DNA of 64,000 nt, taken from contig NZ_CAJGZM010000001.1 of the NCBI RefSeq assembly GCF_904846175.1, forward strand, positions 186,001 through 250,000, read 5' to 3'. The stretch's first letter is position 1. Each line of letters begins with the position of its first letter. Source of the DNA: Psychrobacter immobilis. GTDB lineage: Bacteria; Pseudomonadota; Gammaproteobacteria; Pseudomonadales; Moraxellaceae. This document shows positions 1 to 8,810 of the stretch, piece by piece. The notes under the pieces are model-generated. The model did no database searches. It had not been told where the DNA came from and saw only the letters and a list, made by a program, of their open reading frames with translations. A program made the position numbers and the translations under genes.

Positions 1-708
1 CTACCCGCAGTTTCAATTGGTGATTTTAATGATACAGAATATCATCGATTGGCTTTTTCAGGTCAAAGACCACTCAAAAAAGCAGAATTAGCATGTTTTT
101 TAAGCCACAAAAAAGCATGGGAATATGTAATTACAGCAAATGAACCATGCGCCATACTAGAAGATGATGCTGTATTAGTCAAAGATTTTGTACATATTTT
201 GTCTGAACTAGAACAGCAAGATATTGATTTTGTTAACCTTGAAGTCCATGGTAGAAAGAAAATAGTTTCATCTACTGAGCATTTTAGTATTGTAAATAAG
301 CAATATAATCTATTAAGATTATTTTTAGACAGAAGTGGTACAGGTGGTTATGTTATTTATCCTAGTGGCGCAAAAATATTATTAGATTATATGCAACAAC
401 GTCCTATTGGTTTAGCTGATGAGTTTATTCATAGTTGTAATACCCTAAATCGCTACCAAATAGAGCCTGCAGCCCTTTTACAAAGTGATCAATGTAAGCA
501 ATACAATGTCCCATGTGACACCGTCCTCCACTCAGTGATTGCCCAAGTATCATCATCTGTTAAAACAACATATGAGTTAAACCTAAAGGAAAAATTTGTA
601 TTTAAAATTAGACGTATTCTAAGACAAACTGTTCTTGGCTATCATTTAATTAAATTCAGAACAAAAGGTGAAAGACGCTATATCAAAGTTGATCAAAACA
701 GATTTTAG
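1..708 (+). CDS. Glycosyltransferase family 25 (LPS biosynthesis), 5' end outside the window
   Basis: The frame is open from the first base of the window to the TAG at 706-708, about 235 residues, so the start lies upstream; a TTG at 49 is not a credible start because coding continues before it. Near the N-terminus of the visible part are RPLKKAELACFLSHKKAWE and AILEDDAV, the signature of glycosyltransferase family 25, enzymes that add sugars to lipooligosaccharide or other surface glycans at the inner membrane. The acidic EDDA segment is the usual metal/nucleotide-sugar site. The C-terminus is basic (KIRRILRQ, RTKGERR), which fits peripheral membrane contact. It converges on the next glycosyltransferase with a shared hairpin. 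The family call is firm; the sugar and acceptor cannot be read from sequence. Confidence 0.85.
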   Translation, partial: LPAVSIGDFNDTEYHRLAFSGQRPLKKAELACFLSHKKAWEYVITANEPCAILEDDAVLVKDFVHILSELEQQDIDFVNLEVHGRKKIVSSTEHFSIVNKQYNLLRLFLDRSGTGGYVIYPSGAKILLDYMQQRPIGLADEFIHSCNTLNRYQIEPAALLQSDQCKQYNVPCDTVLHSVIAQVSSSVKTTYELNLKEKFVFKIRRILRQTVLGYHLIKFRTKGERRYIKVDQNRF

Positions 709-724
709 AATCTATTTTGATCAA
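689..724. terminator. Shared hairpin between convergent glycosyltransferase genes
   Basis: Two 16-base arms (689-704 and 709-724) pair with a single mismatch around a 4-base loop. The TAG stop of the upstream gene (706-708) lies inside the loop. T-rich sequence follows on the plus side. It probably serves as a bidirectional terminator for the two genes, which end only 32 bp apart. Confidence 0.6.
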
Positions 725-740
725 AATTTCATATTGAGAA

Positions 741-1424
741 TTACCCAAAGATTTTGGCTTTCATTTGTACAAAAACATTAGTTTTTGGTGGATTAGCAAT
801 GCTATTATTCTCACCAATGTGATAACACACACCTTCTTTTAAAAAGAATATATATTTGCCTTTCTTTCTAAGCCAACGTGATATATGCCTTTCTTTTTTA
901 TAAGTGGAGAAATTACCAATTTCCTTCCATGTATCTACCGAAATAATATGTGGATTAAAGGTATATCCATGCCACTGTTCATGTAAGGCAGTTAATTTAG
1001 CTGCTTTAACCGGTATTGTATCTAAGTATTCAACTTTCATTAAATCTTCATCCGAGAATGGAAAATCTAATATTTTTCTTAAACAAACACTCGTGATACA
1101 GGGATCAGTTTTTAGTAACTCAATATACGAAGCAATATTAAGCTCGCTATCGAAATACCAGTCATCTTCACAGTGAAAAATATAATCCGTTGTGACATAT
1201 TGATACATTTTATCAACCGCGCGGTGATGCCCTATATGATTTTCTTGATTTAGGAGAATACCATGCGGACAAAGACCCAAAAAGACATCGTTAGTTTCTT
1301 TATCGCCAAAATCATTAATTGCAATGACATTCTCGAAGTGATATTTTGCAAGTAAACTCGTTAATGTTTGATGCAATAACTCGGGTCGTTTACCAATCGT
1401 TAGGCATAAGGTAATATTATTCAT
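741..1424 (-). CDS. Family 2-like glycosyltransferase, probable surface polysaccharide/LPS enzyme
   Basis: A 227-residue protein beginning MNNITLCLTIGKRPELL, with the first strand and helix of a GT-A fold, then AINDFGD, and a core acidic motif HCEDDWYFD around residues 84-92 that corresponds to the DxD-type metal/nucleotide-sugar site. It is shorter than typical family 2 enzymes and has no membrane segment, so it probably acts as a soluble or peripheral transferase on the cytoplasmic face. It lies beside a family 25 enzyme and downstream of ilvE, a common place for LPS core genes in related gammaproteobacteria. A decayed paralog sits immediately upstream (1462-1790), so the locus once held a tandem pair. 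Donor and acceptor are unknown. Confidence 0.7.
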   Translation of the reverse strand: MNNITLCLTIGKRPELLHQTLTSLLAKYHFENVIAINDFGDKETNDVFLGLCPHGILLNQENHIGHHRAVDKMYQYVTTDYIFHCEDDWYFDSELNIASYIELLKTDPCITSVCLRKILDFPFSDEDLMKVEYLDTIPVKAAKLTALHEQWHGYTFNPHIISVDTWKEIGNFSTYKKERHISRWLRKKGKYIFFLKEGVCYHIGENNSIANPPKTNVFVQMKAKIFG

Positions 1425-1461
1425 TAAATAAAGGCTCTTTATATGTGTTCAATCTTAGCTA

Positions 1462-1790
1462 TTACACAGGATACCCTAATATTTTAGAGTGAAATTTTCT
1501 TAAAAGATTTTGATCTTTTGGACAGGATACACTATGTTCGCTAATATGATGGCATAACCTATTCTTTCTAACATAAACTGAGATATCTCGCTTTCGATTA
1601 AAATGAAAAACCACCTGCACTTTTCCATGTATCTACGGAAGCAAGGTGTGGATTAAATGTAAAACCAGACCATTTGTGATGTGTAAAATCTAGTCTAGCT
1701 GTACGTAGTAACTTAATATATTTTACATCTCTAGTAGTTGGTCAAATAACCAATCATATTTAATATCAGCGACTCGTATTTTAGTTTTAA
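1462..1790 (-). pseudogene. Decayed second copy of the family 2-like glycosyltransferase
   Basis: Reading the minus strand gives pieces that align in order with the intact neighbour at 741-1424. KYDWLFD matches its EDDWYFD, YIKLLRT matches YIELLKT, GFTFNPHLASVDTWK matches GYTFNPHIISVDTWK, and CHHISEHS...KFHSKILG matches CYHIGENN...KAKIFG, ending at a TAA at 1462-1464. There is a stop just after the DWLFD segment, an internal deletion between the YIKLLRT and SGFTFNPH segments, and a frameshift after DTWK; the N-terminal third is missing. The copy has diverged well beyond a recent duplication. It is bounded upstream by the ilvE terminator. I infer that a tandem pair of glycosyltransferases lost one member. 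Confidence 0.8.
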
Positions 1791-1822
1791 AAAAGCTAAG
1801 ACTCAAAACAGTCTTAGCTTTT
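1791..1822 (-). terminator. Rho-independent terminator of ilvE
   Basis: A perfect 13-bp inverted repeat (1791-1803 with 1810-1822) surrounds a 6-base loop. On the minus strand it is followed by a run of T, 28 bp after the ilvE stop codon. Confidence 0.85.
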
Positions 1823-1849
1823 TCACTTCATACAACGCAGTTTTAAAGA

Positions 1850-2779
1850 TTAATCAATAAAGCTTAACCAATCCATATACTGCTCATTGCGACCATGGAC
1901 TACATCAAAGTACAAGGTTTGCAGTTTTTCAGTCAACGGGCCACGACCACCATTACCGATAGTACGATCATCATACTCACGAATAGGCGTGACTTCAGCT
2001 GCGGTACCAGTCATAAATATTTCATCTGCCAAGTAGAACTCATCACGAGTGATACGACGTTCAACGACTTTAATCCCTAAATCATCAGCGAATTGAATGA
2101 TGGTACGACGGGTAATGCCGTCAAGCGCACCGCCGCCCAAATCTGGTGTATGCAGCACACCATCTTTGACTAAGAACAAGTTCTCGCCAGCACCTTGGCA
2201 GACGTAGCCTTGTGGGTCCATCAAAATTGCTTCGTCATAGCCATTACGAGTCACTTCTTGGTTGGCCATGATAGAGACTGGATAATTGCTTGAGGCTTTT
2301 GCTTTACACATGGTCACATTGGTCATGTGGTGGGTAAATGAAGAGGTTTTTACACGAATGCCGTTTTTAATACCGTCTTCACCCAGATAGGCGCCCCAAT
2401 GCCAAGCAGCAACCATCGCATTGATACTATTGTCACGCGATGACAGACCCAATTTTTCTGCGCCAACCCAAATAAGCGGACGAATATAGGCTTCTGCCAA
2501 GTTATTTTGTTTGACCACATCTTTTTGCGCTTGCTCAAGTGCCGCTGCATCAAATGGTACATTCATTTGAAAGATTTTTGCAGAACCCAATAGGCGATCG
2601 GTATGGTCTTTTAAGCGAAAAATCGCTGTGCGATTGTCAGCAGTCTGGTAAGCACGTACGCCTTCAAACACAGCCATGCCGTAATGCAGGCTATGTGTAA
2701 GCACATGAACCTTGGCATCTGGCTGTTCAATCATTGTGCCATTCATCCAAAGCTTACCTTCTTGTGTTGCCATATTCAT
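1850..2779 (-). CDS. ilvE: Branched-chain amino acid aminotransferase
   Basis: Class IV PLP-dependent transaminase catalysing the last step of valine, leucine and isoleucine synthesis and its reverse, with 2-oxoglutarate/glutamate as partner, in the cytoplasm. The 309-residue length matches the family. Visible signatures are SLHYGMAVFEGVRAY near residues 30-44, the PLP-binding lysine in KAKASSNY (about K161), and GAGENLFLVKDG, which binds cofactor phosphate and substrate. An AAGGA motif lies 13 bases before the chosen ATG. Its neighbour glnE lies upstream on the same strand, the glnE-ilvE order also known from Pseudomonas, and LPS transferases lie downstream. A GACACT-G-AGTGTC palindrome at 2860-2872, about 80 bp upstream of the start, could be an operator, but nothing identifies a binder. 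Confidence 0.95.
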   Translation of the reverse strand: MNMATQEGKLWMNGTMIEQPDAKVHVLTHSLHYGMAVFEGVRAYQTADNRTAIFRLKDHTDRLLGSAKIFQMNVPFDAAALEQAQKDVVKQNNLAEAYIRPLIWVGAEKLGLSSRDNSINAMVAAWHWGAYLGEDGIKNGIRVKTSSFTHHMTNVTMCKAKASSNYPVSIMANQEVTRNGYDEAILMDPQGYVCQGAGENLFLVKDGVLHTPDLGGGALDGITRRTIIQFADDLGIKVVERRITRDEFYLADEIFMTGTAAEVTPIREYDDRTIGNGGRGPLTEKLQTLYFDVVHGRNEQYMDWLSFID

Positions 2780-3062
2780 TTAATAGTCCTTATGCTAGCG
2801 CTGACGTCTAACTTTTTTTGTTGAGTGTTAAGTAGATATTTTAATTAAAATAGTATGCTGACACTGAGTGTCTATTTTCAAAAGCAATTTCTCTAGGCAT
2901 AAACTTAATGTGCCAGCGATTATATCACCGGCAAGCGAAGCGAATACAATATTTTAGTTTATCACTGCATGGCTTTTATTCATATACCCTTGGGTAGAAT
3001 GGCTATCGAAGCGCTGTGCTTCTTATCGTATCATTTGGCCGTGTCATTATATGACATCAGCG

Positions 3063-5912
3063 CTATTCTGCTGGATCTACGCCCATCAGATGTTGCCATT
3101 GCGCTTGTACCAGTGCTCGTGTTTCTGTCCAAAGTGCCTCATCAACCAATAACGACTGCTCTGACAATGCCAATTGATGCGTCGCTGCGCGTATGCGTAA
3201 ATAAGCATCGGTCAAATCCTGACAAACCTTCGCCTCCCAAATACCCAAAGTCGCCATCTCTTCAAAAATGCGCACATTGTCACTCCATTTGGTTAGGGTT
3301 GGATGCTCATGCGAATAAGCCAGTACCGCAAACTGCGCGAGAAACTCGATGTCTACAATGCCGCCAGCATCTTGCTTAAGATGGAACTTGCCGGCTTGCT
3401 GTTGCCACTGACTGGTACCCAAATGTTTTTGCATTTTAATACGCATACTCGTGACTTCGATGCGAACTTGCTCAATCGTACGCGGTAATGCCAAAACAGT
3501 TCGGCGAATATCAAAAAAACGGGCGGTCACGCGTTTATCACCGCAAATGGCCCGCGCGCGCACCAGCGCTTGATGCTCCCAAGACCAAGCTTTCTCAAGC
3601 TGATAAGTCTCAAACGCATGACAAGAAACCACCATCATGCCAGCATTACCTGAGGGACGCAGACGCATATCGACTTCATAAGCGCGGCCATCGCGGGTTT
3701 GGGTATTAAGGTACGTCATCAACTTTTGCGCCAAACGTGCCGCAAACTTCATGCCGCTGACGGATTTTTCACCCGTGGTCATGCCCTGCTCTTTTATTTT
3801 ATGCAAAAAAACCAAGTCTAAGTCTGATGAGTATGACAGCTCCAACCCGCCAAGCTTACCATAGCCGATAATGGCAAAGCCGCAGTCCGCTTCAGTGACC
3901 GGATCACCATCTTGAGCAATCGGATAGCCATAGCGTTTGACGATTTCGGCAAAGGCACGCTCAAGCGCTGCCTCGAGTACCACAGCAGCAATATAAGTCA
4001 GTGAGTCTGACACTTTCATAATTGGGCGTTCTGCCAACACATCACTGGCAGCCACTGCCAATACTTGGTTCTTTTTAAATAATCGCAGTACGCTCAGTAG
4101 CTCCTCTTCATCGTTAGGTTCAACCCGTAATAACTGTTGACGTAAAATATCACGTAGCTCCGGCTTGTCCGGTAAGTGACGATAGCGCTGCTGTAAAAAG
4201 GTATCTAAAAGTACGGGATACTGCGCCAATTCTTTTGCAATCCAAGGGCTGGCTGATAACATTGGAATCAGCTCAACGGTAGCATTGGGATTTTCTGCAA
4301 TCATGACTAAGTAGATAGAACGGCGGCAAATAGCTTCTAGCAAGGTAATTAAACGGGGCAAAGCAATATTAGCCAGTTGCTGCTGTTCTTGATGCGCAAG
4401 TAACGCATGGACGATTACAGGATAAGCGTCATCCAAACGCTCACGTGCTTCATCGCTCAAGTTGGCGACCATTTTTGACTGCCAAAAGCCTTGTAAGCGC
4501 GCGCGGTTGTCTTCAGTCAACACTTCATTTAAGCGTGCAATCTGCTCATTTAAACGTTCCGGTTCAAGCTCGTCGTCGTCTTGATCCGGTATTTGCCGTT
4601 CGGTGACCATACGCTCAAACGGCACATTAACATGATAGCGATGATGATTGAGTGTCGCTAATAACCCTGCCCAATTATCAAAACCAAGTGTGACCGCCAA
4701 ATTATGCTGCCATTGTCTATCATGCGGCAAGCGCTGCGTTTGCTGATCATTAATTGCTTGAATACCGTGTTCAAGACGACGTAAAAAACGATAAGCGGCT
4801 TGTAGCTCTTGATAAGTGGTCTGCTCTAAATACTCAAGCTGACAGAGCGCCTGCATCGCCTCCAAACAAGACTTAACCTGTAGCTGCGGATGCCTCCCAC
4901 CATAGATCAATTGAAAGGCTTGGACAATAAACTCAATATCTCGAATACCACCCGCGCCAAGCTTTATATTATCCAAATCCTCACGTTGAGCGACTTGATT
5001 TTGAATGAGGGATTTCATCTCTCGCAAGGCCGAAAAAGCACTATAGTCAACATAATAACGAAACACAAAAGGCTTAATCAGCGCTTGAATATCGTCGTAA
5101 AACGGCTGTTCTATGTGCCCAACCACCCGTGCCTTGAGCCAAGCAAAACGCTCCCATGCCCGCCCATGCTGAGCAAAGTACTTCTGTAGTGCTGATAAAT
5201 GAATCGCCAAATCACTGCCATCACCCCAAGGACGCAAACGCATATCGACTCGGAACACAAAGCCATCAGCGGTATTATTATCGAGCAGTCTAATAATGCC
5301 TTGTCCAAGCCGCGTCATAAAACGCTTATTATCAATGCTGCGCGTACCTTTTACTTTGTCACCGTCTGTCTCACCGCGCGCCTGATGGACAAATATAAGA
5401 TCGATATCACTGGATAAATTCAGTTCATGGGCGCCAAGCTTGCCCATCGCCATAATCGCCATATCATCCATTTGCACATTGCCCTGCGCATTAATAAAGG
5501 TCGGTTGCCCATATTGCGCAATCAGCTGCTGGTACGTATAGTCTTTGGCAAATAAAATACAGCCATCCGCAAATTCAGACAGCTCATCGGTCAATTGCTC
5601 AAGTTCAATTATTGCCAAGGCATCTTGCCAAATCCAGCGCATCATTAACAACATACGCAAATGCCGCAAGCCGCTCATCACCTTAGCTTCATTGGCAAGT
5701 TGGTAATTCTCATCCAAGGTATAATCTTGAATCAAATCGTCAATTTGCTGGCGTGTTAAGGTGCTTTGTAACGGATAACTGCGCAAAAACGTCTGGCAAG
5801 CGCCCGTTCGACTTTGCCAAACCTGATAAGCAAACTCACTTGCAGTTTGTAGCACTTTTAGCTGCTCTGCTGTGGGCTGGAAGCCTGTACCACTAGGTAC
5901 GGTAGATAGCAT
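3063..5912 (-). CDS. glnE: Bifunctional glutamine synthetase adenylyltransferase/deadenylylase
   Basis: GlnE adds AMP to glutamine synthetase when glutamine is plentiful and removes it under nitrogen limitation, responding to PII. Both nucleotidyltransferase modules are visible: GKLGAHELNLSSDIDLIF in the N-terminal half and GKLGGLELSYSSDLDLVF in the C-terminal half. Each has the GxxE...SSDxDL core with two metal-binding aspartates; KLGAGGIRDIEF and KQDAGGIVDIEF are the paired downstream motifs. About 949 residues is normal for the family. The frame extends to an ATG at 5936, but an AAGGAG motif lies inside that extension and 11 bases before the ATG at 5912, so 5912 is preferred; 5936 has no Shine-Dalgarno. 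It is followed by ilvE after about 280 bp and is divergent from tusD. Confidence 0.95.
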   Translation of the reverse strand: MLSTVPSGTGFQPTAEQLKVLQTASEFAYQVWQSRTGACQTFLRSYPLQSTLTRQQIDDLIQDYTLDENYQLANEAKVMSGLRHLRMLLMMRWIWQDALAIIELEQLTDELSEFADGCILFAKDYTYQQLIAQYGQPTFINAQGNVQMDDMAIMAMGKLGAHELNLSSDIDLIFVHQARGETDGDKVKGTRSIDNKRFMTRLGQGIIRLLDNNTADGFVFRVDMRLRPWGDGSDLAIHLSALQKYFAQHGRAWERFAWLKARVVGHIEQPFYDDIQALIKPFVFRYYVDYSAFSALREMKSLIQNQVAQREDLDNIKLGAGGIRDIEFIVQAFQLIYGGRHPQLQVKSCLEAMQALCQLEYLEQTTYQELQAAYRFLRRLEHGIQAINDQQTQRLPHDRQWQHNLAVTLGFDNWAGLLATLNHHRYHVNVPFERMVTERQIPDQDDDELEPERLNEQIARLNEVLTEDNRARLQGFWQSKMVANLSDEARERLDDAYPVIVHALLAHQEQQQLANIALPRLITLLEAICRRSIYLVMIAENPNATVELIPMLSASPWIAKELAQYPVLLDTFLQQRYRHLPDKPELRDILRQQLLRVEPNDEEELLSVLRLFKKNQVLAVAASDVLAERPIMKVSDSLTYIAAVVLEAALERAFAEIVKRYGYPIAQDGDPVTEADCGFAIIGYGKLGGLELSYSSDLDLVFLHKIKEQGMTTGEKSVSGMKFAARLAQKLMTYLNTQTRDGRAYEVDMRLRPSGNAGMMVVSCHAFETYQLEKAWSWEHQALVRARAICGDKRVTARFFDIRRTVLALPRTIEQVRIEVTSMRIKMQKHLGTSQWQQQAGKFHLKQDAGGIVDIEFLAQFAVLAYSHEHPTLTKWSDNVRIFEEMATLGIWEAKVCQDLTDAYLRIRAATHQLALSEQSLLVDEALWTETRALVQAQWQHLMGVDPAE

Positions 5913-6222
5913 AACGACGAAAACTCCTTGCAGCATAAAGCTATAAAAACCACATCAATCGGAAAAATTATTTTTATAATATTAAAGTGGCTATAAACAA
6001 TCTTATTTTAGGGTTTTTATAGTAGCATAAATTCTCAACCATGCTATTGACAGCACTCTACTAACTAAGAACTGACGAACCTAAGAAAAATTCGTGAATA
6101 ATGCTACAATAGCCAATGCTTAAAAGGCTTCAAAACTTAAGCCTTAAAATCTTGAGTCTTAAAAAACTTAAGGCGCTGTGCTTTTTTATTCATACTCATT
6201 AATCATAAGTGACACCGCGATT
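5913..6222. other. Divergent promoter region between glnE and tusD
   Basis: No gene is seen here. The tusD side is rich in CTTAAG/GCCTTAA-type repeats. A 7-bp inverted repeat (6124-6130 with 6139-6145) lies about 80 bp before the tusD start and lacks a T tract. Promoters for both genes must lie here, but I cannot place them with confidence. Confidence 0.4.
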
Positions 6223-6666
6223 ATGACGACCTCAACCCCGCTATTATTGATTACTGCTGATCCCAGCCAGCCGTTGGCACATATTGCGCTACGCTATGCT
6301 CGTACTTATCTAGAAAGCACTGACACGAATAATAATGATAAGACCGATAATAGCGACCGCCCTGCAAACCCGCATGCGTCGTTAAATATTTTTTTCTATG
6401 CGGATGCTGCCAATACGGCCAATCGATTACGCTGGCAATCAGCAGACCAGATGAATATTACTCAAGAATGGCAGAAGCTTGCTGAGCAATATCAATTGGC
6501 GCTCCCAGTTTGTGTTAGTACGGCGCTTAGTCGTGGTATTACAGATAGCGAAAACAGTACGCGTCATCAGTTAGATAGTGAAAATCTGGCAGCTGGTTTT
6601 AAGCTGGTTGGACTGAGTGATCTTGCCATGATGATGCAAGACGACTGTCGTTTAATGCAGTTTTAA
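6223..6666 (+). CDS. tusD: Sulfur relay protein TusD (DsrE family)
   Basis: Subunit of the TusBCD complex, which takes persulfide sulfur from TusA and passes it to TusE for 2-thiouridine synthesis at U34 of tRNA Lys, Glu and Gln. The DsrE fold is recognisable from the N-terminal LLLITADPS strand and the C-terminal GFKLVGLSDLAMMMQDD segment. The acceptor cysteine is C97 in LPVCVSTALSRGI, the expected place. At 147 residues it is longer than the approximately 128 of E. coli because of a polar N/D-rich loop at about residues 32-54. The frame is open to a GTG at 6178; the ATG at 6223 is preferred because homology begins there. It is the first gene of tusDCBE. Confidence 0.85.
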   Translation: MTTSTPLLLITADPSQPLAHIALRYARTYLESTDTNNNDKTDNSDRPANPHASLNIFFYADAANTANRLRWQSADQMNITQEWQKLAEQYQLALPVCVSTALSRGITDSENSTRHQLDSENLAAGFKLVGLSDLAMMMQDDCRLMQF

Positions 6667-6762
6667 TTAGCATTGGAATTATAGTTCGCTGTACAAATAA
6701 TCATCCCTTAAACAATCAGCTTAGCAATAATGGTTAGCGATACCTAAGATTAGGAATACATC

Positions 6763-7086
6763 ATGAAATTACTCATTCGCTTGCACACCCCTACTGAGAT
6801 GGCAAGCTATGAAGGCTGTGCGCTGGCTTTAACCTTAGCTACTTTTGGTCATGAGGTGCAGCTGTATTTGGATGCGCCTGTATTTGGCTTTTTAATGCAG
6901 CCTGATTCACGTCTGCACGGCATGATTCAGTCGCTTGAATTATACGATATGCCAGCCGCTTGGTTACCTGACGATGTGTTTAGCGGTTGGATTACGGGTA
7001 TGCTACCGACGGATTTGGCGACGCAACTGACCTTGATACCAGAGGTGGTAAATTCGCAAGATTTCGACCAGATTTTGGTTTTTTAG
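6763..7086 (+). CDS. tusC: Sulfur relay protein TusC (DsrF-like)
   Basis: A 107-residue protein of the DsrE/DsrF superfamily and the second subunit of the TusBCD heterohexamer in the cytoplasm. The early EGCALALTLATFGHEVQLYL helix-strand unit and the short C-terminal strand DFDQILVF are typical of TusC. Family members lack the acceptor cysteine of TusD, and none is seen at the equivalent place. It is slightly short compared with E. coli TusC (about 119). An AGGA motif lies 6-9 bases before the ATG. It is separated from tusD by about 96 bp and from tusB by about 84 bp, spacing that is looser than in E. coli, where these genes abut. Confidence 0.8.
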   Translation: MKLLIRLHTPTEMASYEGCALALTLATFGHEVQLYLDAPVFGFLMQPDSRLHGMIQSLELYDMPAAWLPDDVFSGWITGMLPTDLATQLTLIPEVVNSQDFDQILVF

Positions 7087-7170
7087 TAGTAGCTTTTAGT
7101 ACTAGTGACAATATTCATTTTAATACTTACTTTAACATGACAAAAATACAGTAAGCAAGCGGATACAATT

Positions 7171-7524
7171 ATGGCAACTTTATACCAATTACATTGCACT
7201 ATGGATACGCTCAGACACAGCACAGAACAAATGGCATCGACGTGGCGAGCGGGTGATAGCATTATATTATTAGGTTCAACCGTCGCTTTTATTGACTGGT
7301 TTAATGCTTACTTGGGTGACCTTGAGAACATTGAGATAGAAGATATCGCTGCCATTTATGCCCTGAGCGAGGATGTAGCGCAGCTTAGTGATGATACAAC
7401 TGCCAAGCTCAATCTTACTAGCAAATTAGCCGCTATTTTAAGCGATAGTGAATGGGTTGCCATGACTCAAAACACTCTCGTTGACGGTCCCAATTTTGAT
7501 AAAGTGGTAACGATTGCCTTATGA
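7171..7524 (+). CDS. tusB: Sulfur relay protein TusB (DsrH-like)
   Basis: A 117-residue DsrH-family protein, third subunit of TusBCD. The N-terminal ATLYQLHCTM strand, GDSIILLGSTVAF and AIYALSEDVAQL segments follow the DsrH pattern, although TusB is the least conserved of the set and identification leans on position between tusC and tusE. Its stop overlaps the tusE start by four bases (ATGA), indicating translational coupling. A polar insert around residues 47-75 makes it longer than the roughly 95 residues of E. coli TusB. A different small DsrH-like function cannot be excluded, but the context is strong. Confidence 0.75.
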   Translation: MATLYQLHCTMDTLRHSTEQMASTWRAGDSIILLGSTVAFIDWFNAYLGDLENIEIEDIAAIYALSEDVAQLSDDTTAKLNLTSKLAAILSDSEWVAMTQNTLVDGPNFDKVVTIAL

Positions 7525-7904
7525 TTTACTCTACGGCTTCTGACTCCACTTCCTCTGAATCTGTTTATATTGCATCTTCTGATGTAACACTTGACGTAGC
7601 ATTAGACCAAGACGGGCATTTATGCGACCATACGATTTGGACGCCTGCTATCGCGCAGCAGCTAGCTAACACTATTGATGTGACTATCAATACTGAACAT
7701 TTGGACATCTTGCAGAAAGTACGCACATTTTATGTCAAATTTAACCATGCGCCTGCTACCCGTCCGCTGATTAAATGGCTACAGCAAACCTTACCCGATC
7801 ATGACATCAGTAATCAAAAGCTACAGCAGTTATTTAATACCGGTTTGGTCGCTCGTCATGTCAATCGTCTTGCAGGTTTGCCAAAACCGCCTAATTGTTT
7901 ATAA
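7521..7904 (+). CDS. tusE: Sulfur relay protein TusE (DsrC family)
   Basis: TusE accepts sulfur from TusBCD and docks on MnmA to deliver it for tRNA 2-thiolation. The DsrC/TusE core is clear: DQDGHLCDHTIWTPAIAQ, then VRTFYVKFNHAPATRPLIK, and the C-terminal arm AGLPKPPNCL with the penultimate catalytic cysteine C126. About 20 extra serine/threonine-rich residues precede the core. The ATG overlaps the tusB stop. mnmA, its partner, is encoded about 28 kb away in this window rather than adjacent. A strong terminator follows directly. Family members in sulfur oxidisers carry a second conserved cysteine in the arm; only the penultimate one is present, supporting the tRNA role. Confidence 0.92.
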   Translation: MIYSTASDSTSSESVYIASSDVTLDVALDQDGHLCDHTIWTPAIAQQLANTIDVTINTEHLDILQKVRTFYVKFNHAPATRPLIKWLQQTLPDHDISNQKLQQLFNTGLVARHVNRLAGLPKPPNCL

Positions 7905-7918
7905 AAAACGTGTTATAA

Positions 7919-7966
7919 AAAAGAGGTTAAAGAAAATTAAACTAATAATTTTCTTTAACCTCTTTT
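7919..7966. terminator. Bidirectional terminator between tusE and trmL
   Basis: A perfect 20-bp inverted repeat (7919-7938 with 7947-7966) surrounds an 8-base loop, with A and T tracts on the two sides. It is placed between the convergent stop codons of tusE and trmL. Confidence 0.9.
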
Positions 7967-7983
7967 TAACTTAACCACCTTCT

Positions 7984-8556
7984 CTATTTCGGATCATAAA
8001 CTGTCAGTGTGTTATAACCGATACTGCGCCCTTCATCGCCGTCAAACCCTTGCTGTCGCCAGACTTCATACAAGCATATTGCCACGCTATTAGACAGATT
8101 TAGACTGCGCGAATCAGCAAGCATTGGCAATCGTAGCCAGTTATCAGCACCAATATCGGCACGGATATCATCTGGCAGCCCTGCCGTTTCTGAACCGAAA
8201 ACTAGAGCAACATGATTTGATGATGGGCTAGTAGTCGACTGATTATCTGTATGGTCAGTCTTCTGCACGCTAAAATCATACTCATAAAATGGTTTACTCA
8301 GCTTGGTCGTCAGCGCCGTAATAGTATCGCAACCCGCAGCTTGCAGCGCTTGCTTGGTCATTACCCAGTCGTCATGTACTTGCAAGTGGGCATACTCATG
8401 ATAATCCAAACCAGCGCGGCGGAGCTTTTTATCGTCGAGCTCAAACCCTAACGGCCTGACCAAATGTAGCTGCGCCCCACTGTTGGCACACAGACGAATG
8501 ATATTACCCGTATTACTAGGCATTTTTGGCGCTACCAACACGATATGAATGGTCAT
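7984..8556 (-). CDS. trmL: tRNA (cytidine(34)-2'-O)-methyltransferase
   Basis: SPOUT-family enzyme that 2'-O-methylates the wobble base of tRNA Leu isoacceptors using S-adenosylmethionine. The knotted-fold motifs are present: VLVAPKMPSNTGNIIRLCAN at the N-terminus, VFGSETAGLPDD (motif 2) and LADSRSLNLSNSVAICLYE (motif 3). The frame is open to 8613, but the ATG at 8556 has a GGAG five bases upstream and begins exactly where family homology begins, giving 190 residues. A short polar insert (residues about 95-110) separates the halves. It converges on tusE. Together with tusDCBE, mnmA and mnmG it forms a notable concentration of wobble-position modification genes. Confidence 0.92.
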   Translation of the reverse strand: MTIHIVLVAPKMPSNTGNIIRLCANSGAQLHLVRPLGFELDDKKLRRAGLDYHEYAHLQVHDDWVMTKQALQAAGCDTITALTTKLSKPFYEYDFSVQKTDHTDNQSTTSPSSNHVALVFGSETAGLPDDIRADIGADNWLRLPMLADSRSLNLSNSVAICLYEVWRQQGFDGDEGRSIGYNTLTVYDPK

Positions 8557-8736
8557 ACGAACTCCGTCAATGGTTTGGACTTTATATTGGGCGTATATAG
8601 CAGGCGTAATCAAAAGTTACAGTTTACTGCCAATAATTACATTTTGATACTGTGCTCTGATTTTAACTTTGATTATGATGGCTGTAACGGATAACGAGAT
8701 GATCCAAAAACATTATCATCGTATCCTGCAACCCCT

Positions 8737-8770
8737 CAGTAAAACTTAAGCAAAATGCTAGGTTTTACTG
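8737..8770. other. Hairpin upstream of the entericidin-like gene
   Basis: A 9-bp perfect inverted repeat (8737-8745 with 8762-8770) contains an inner 4-bp pair (8749-8752 with 8756-8759). It ends 40 bp before the lipoprotein start codon and has no T tract. It may be an operator or an mRNA leader structure; no function can be assigned. Confidence 0.4.
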
Positions 8771-8810
8771 TTATTACTTATAACACCCTGTCTTTTTTGA
8801 GGAAAAAATT

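Noticed and set aside
3303..3709. Plus-strand ORFs within glnE
   Set aside because: They lie opposite clearly coding glnE sequence with conserved motifs on the minus strand; shadows.
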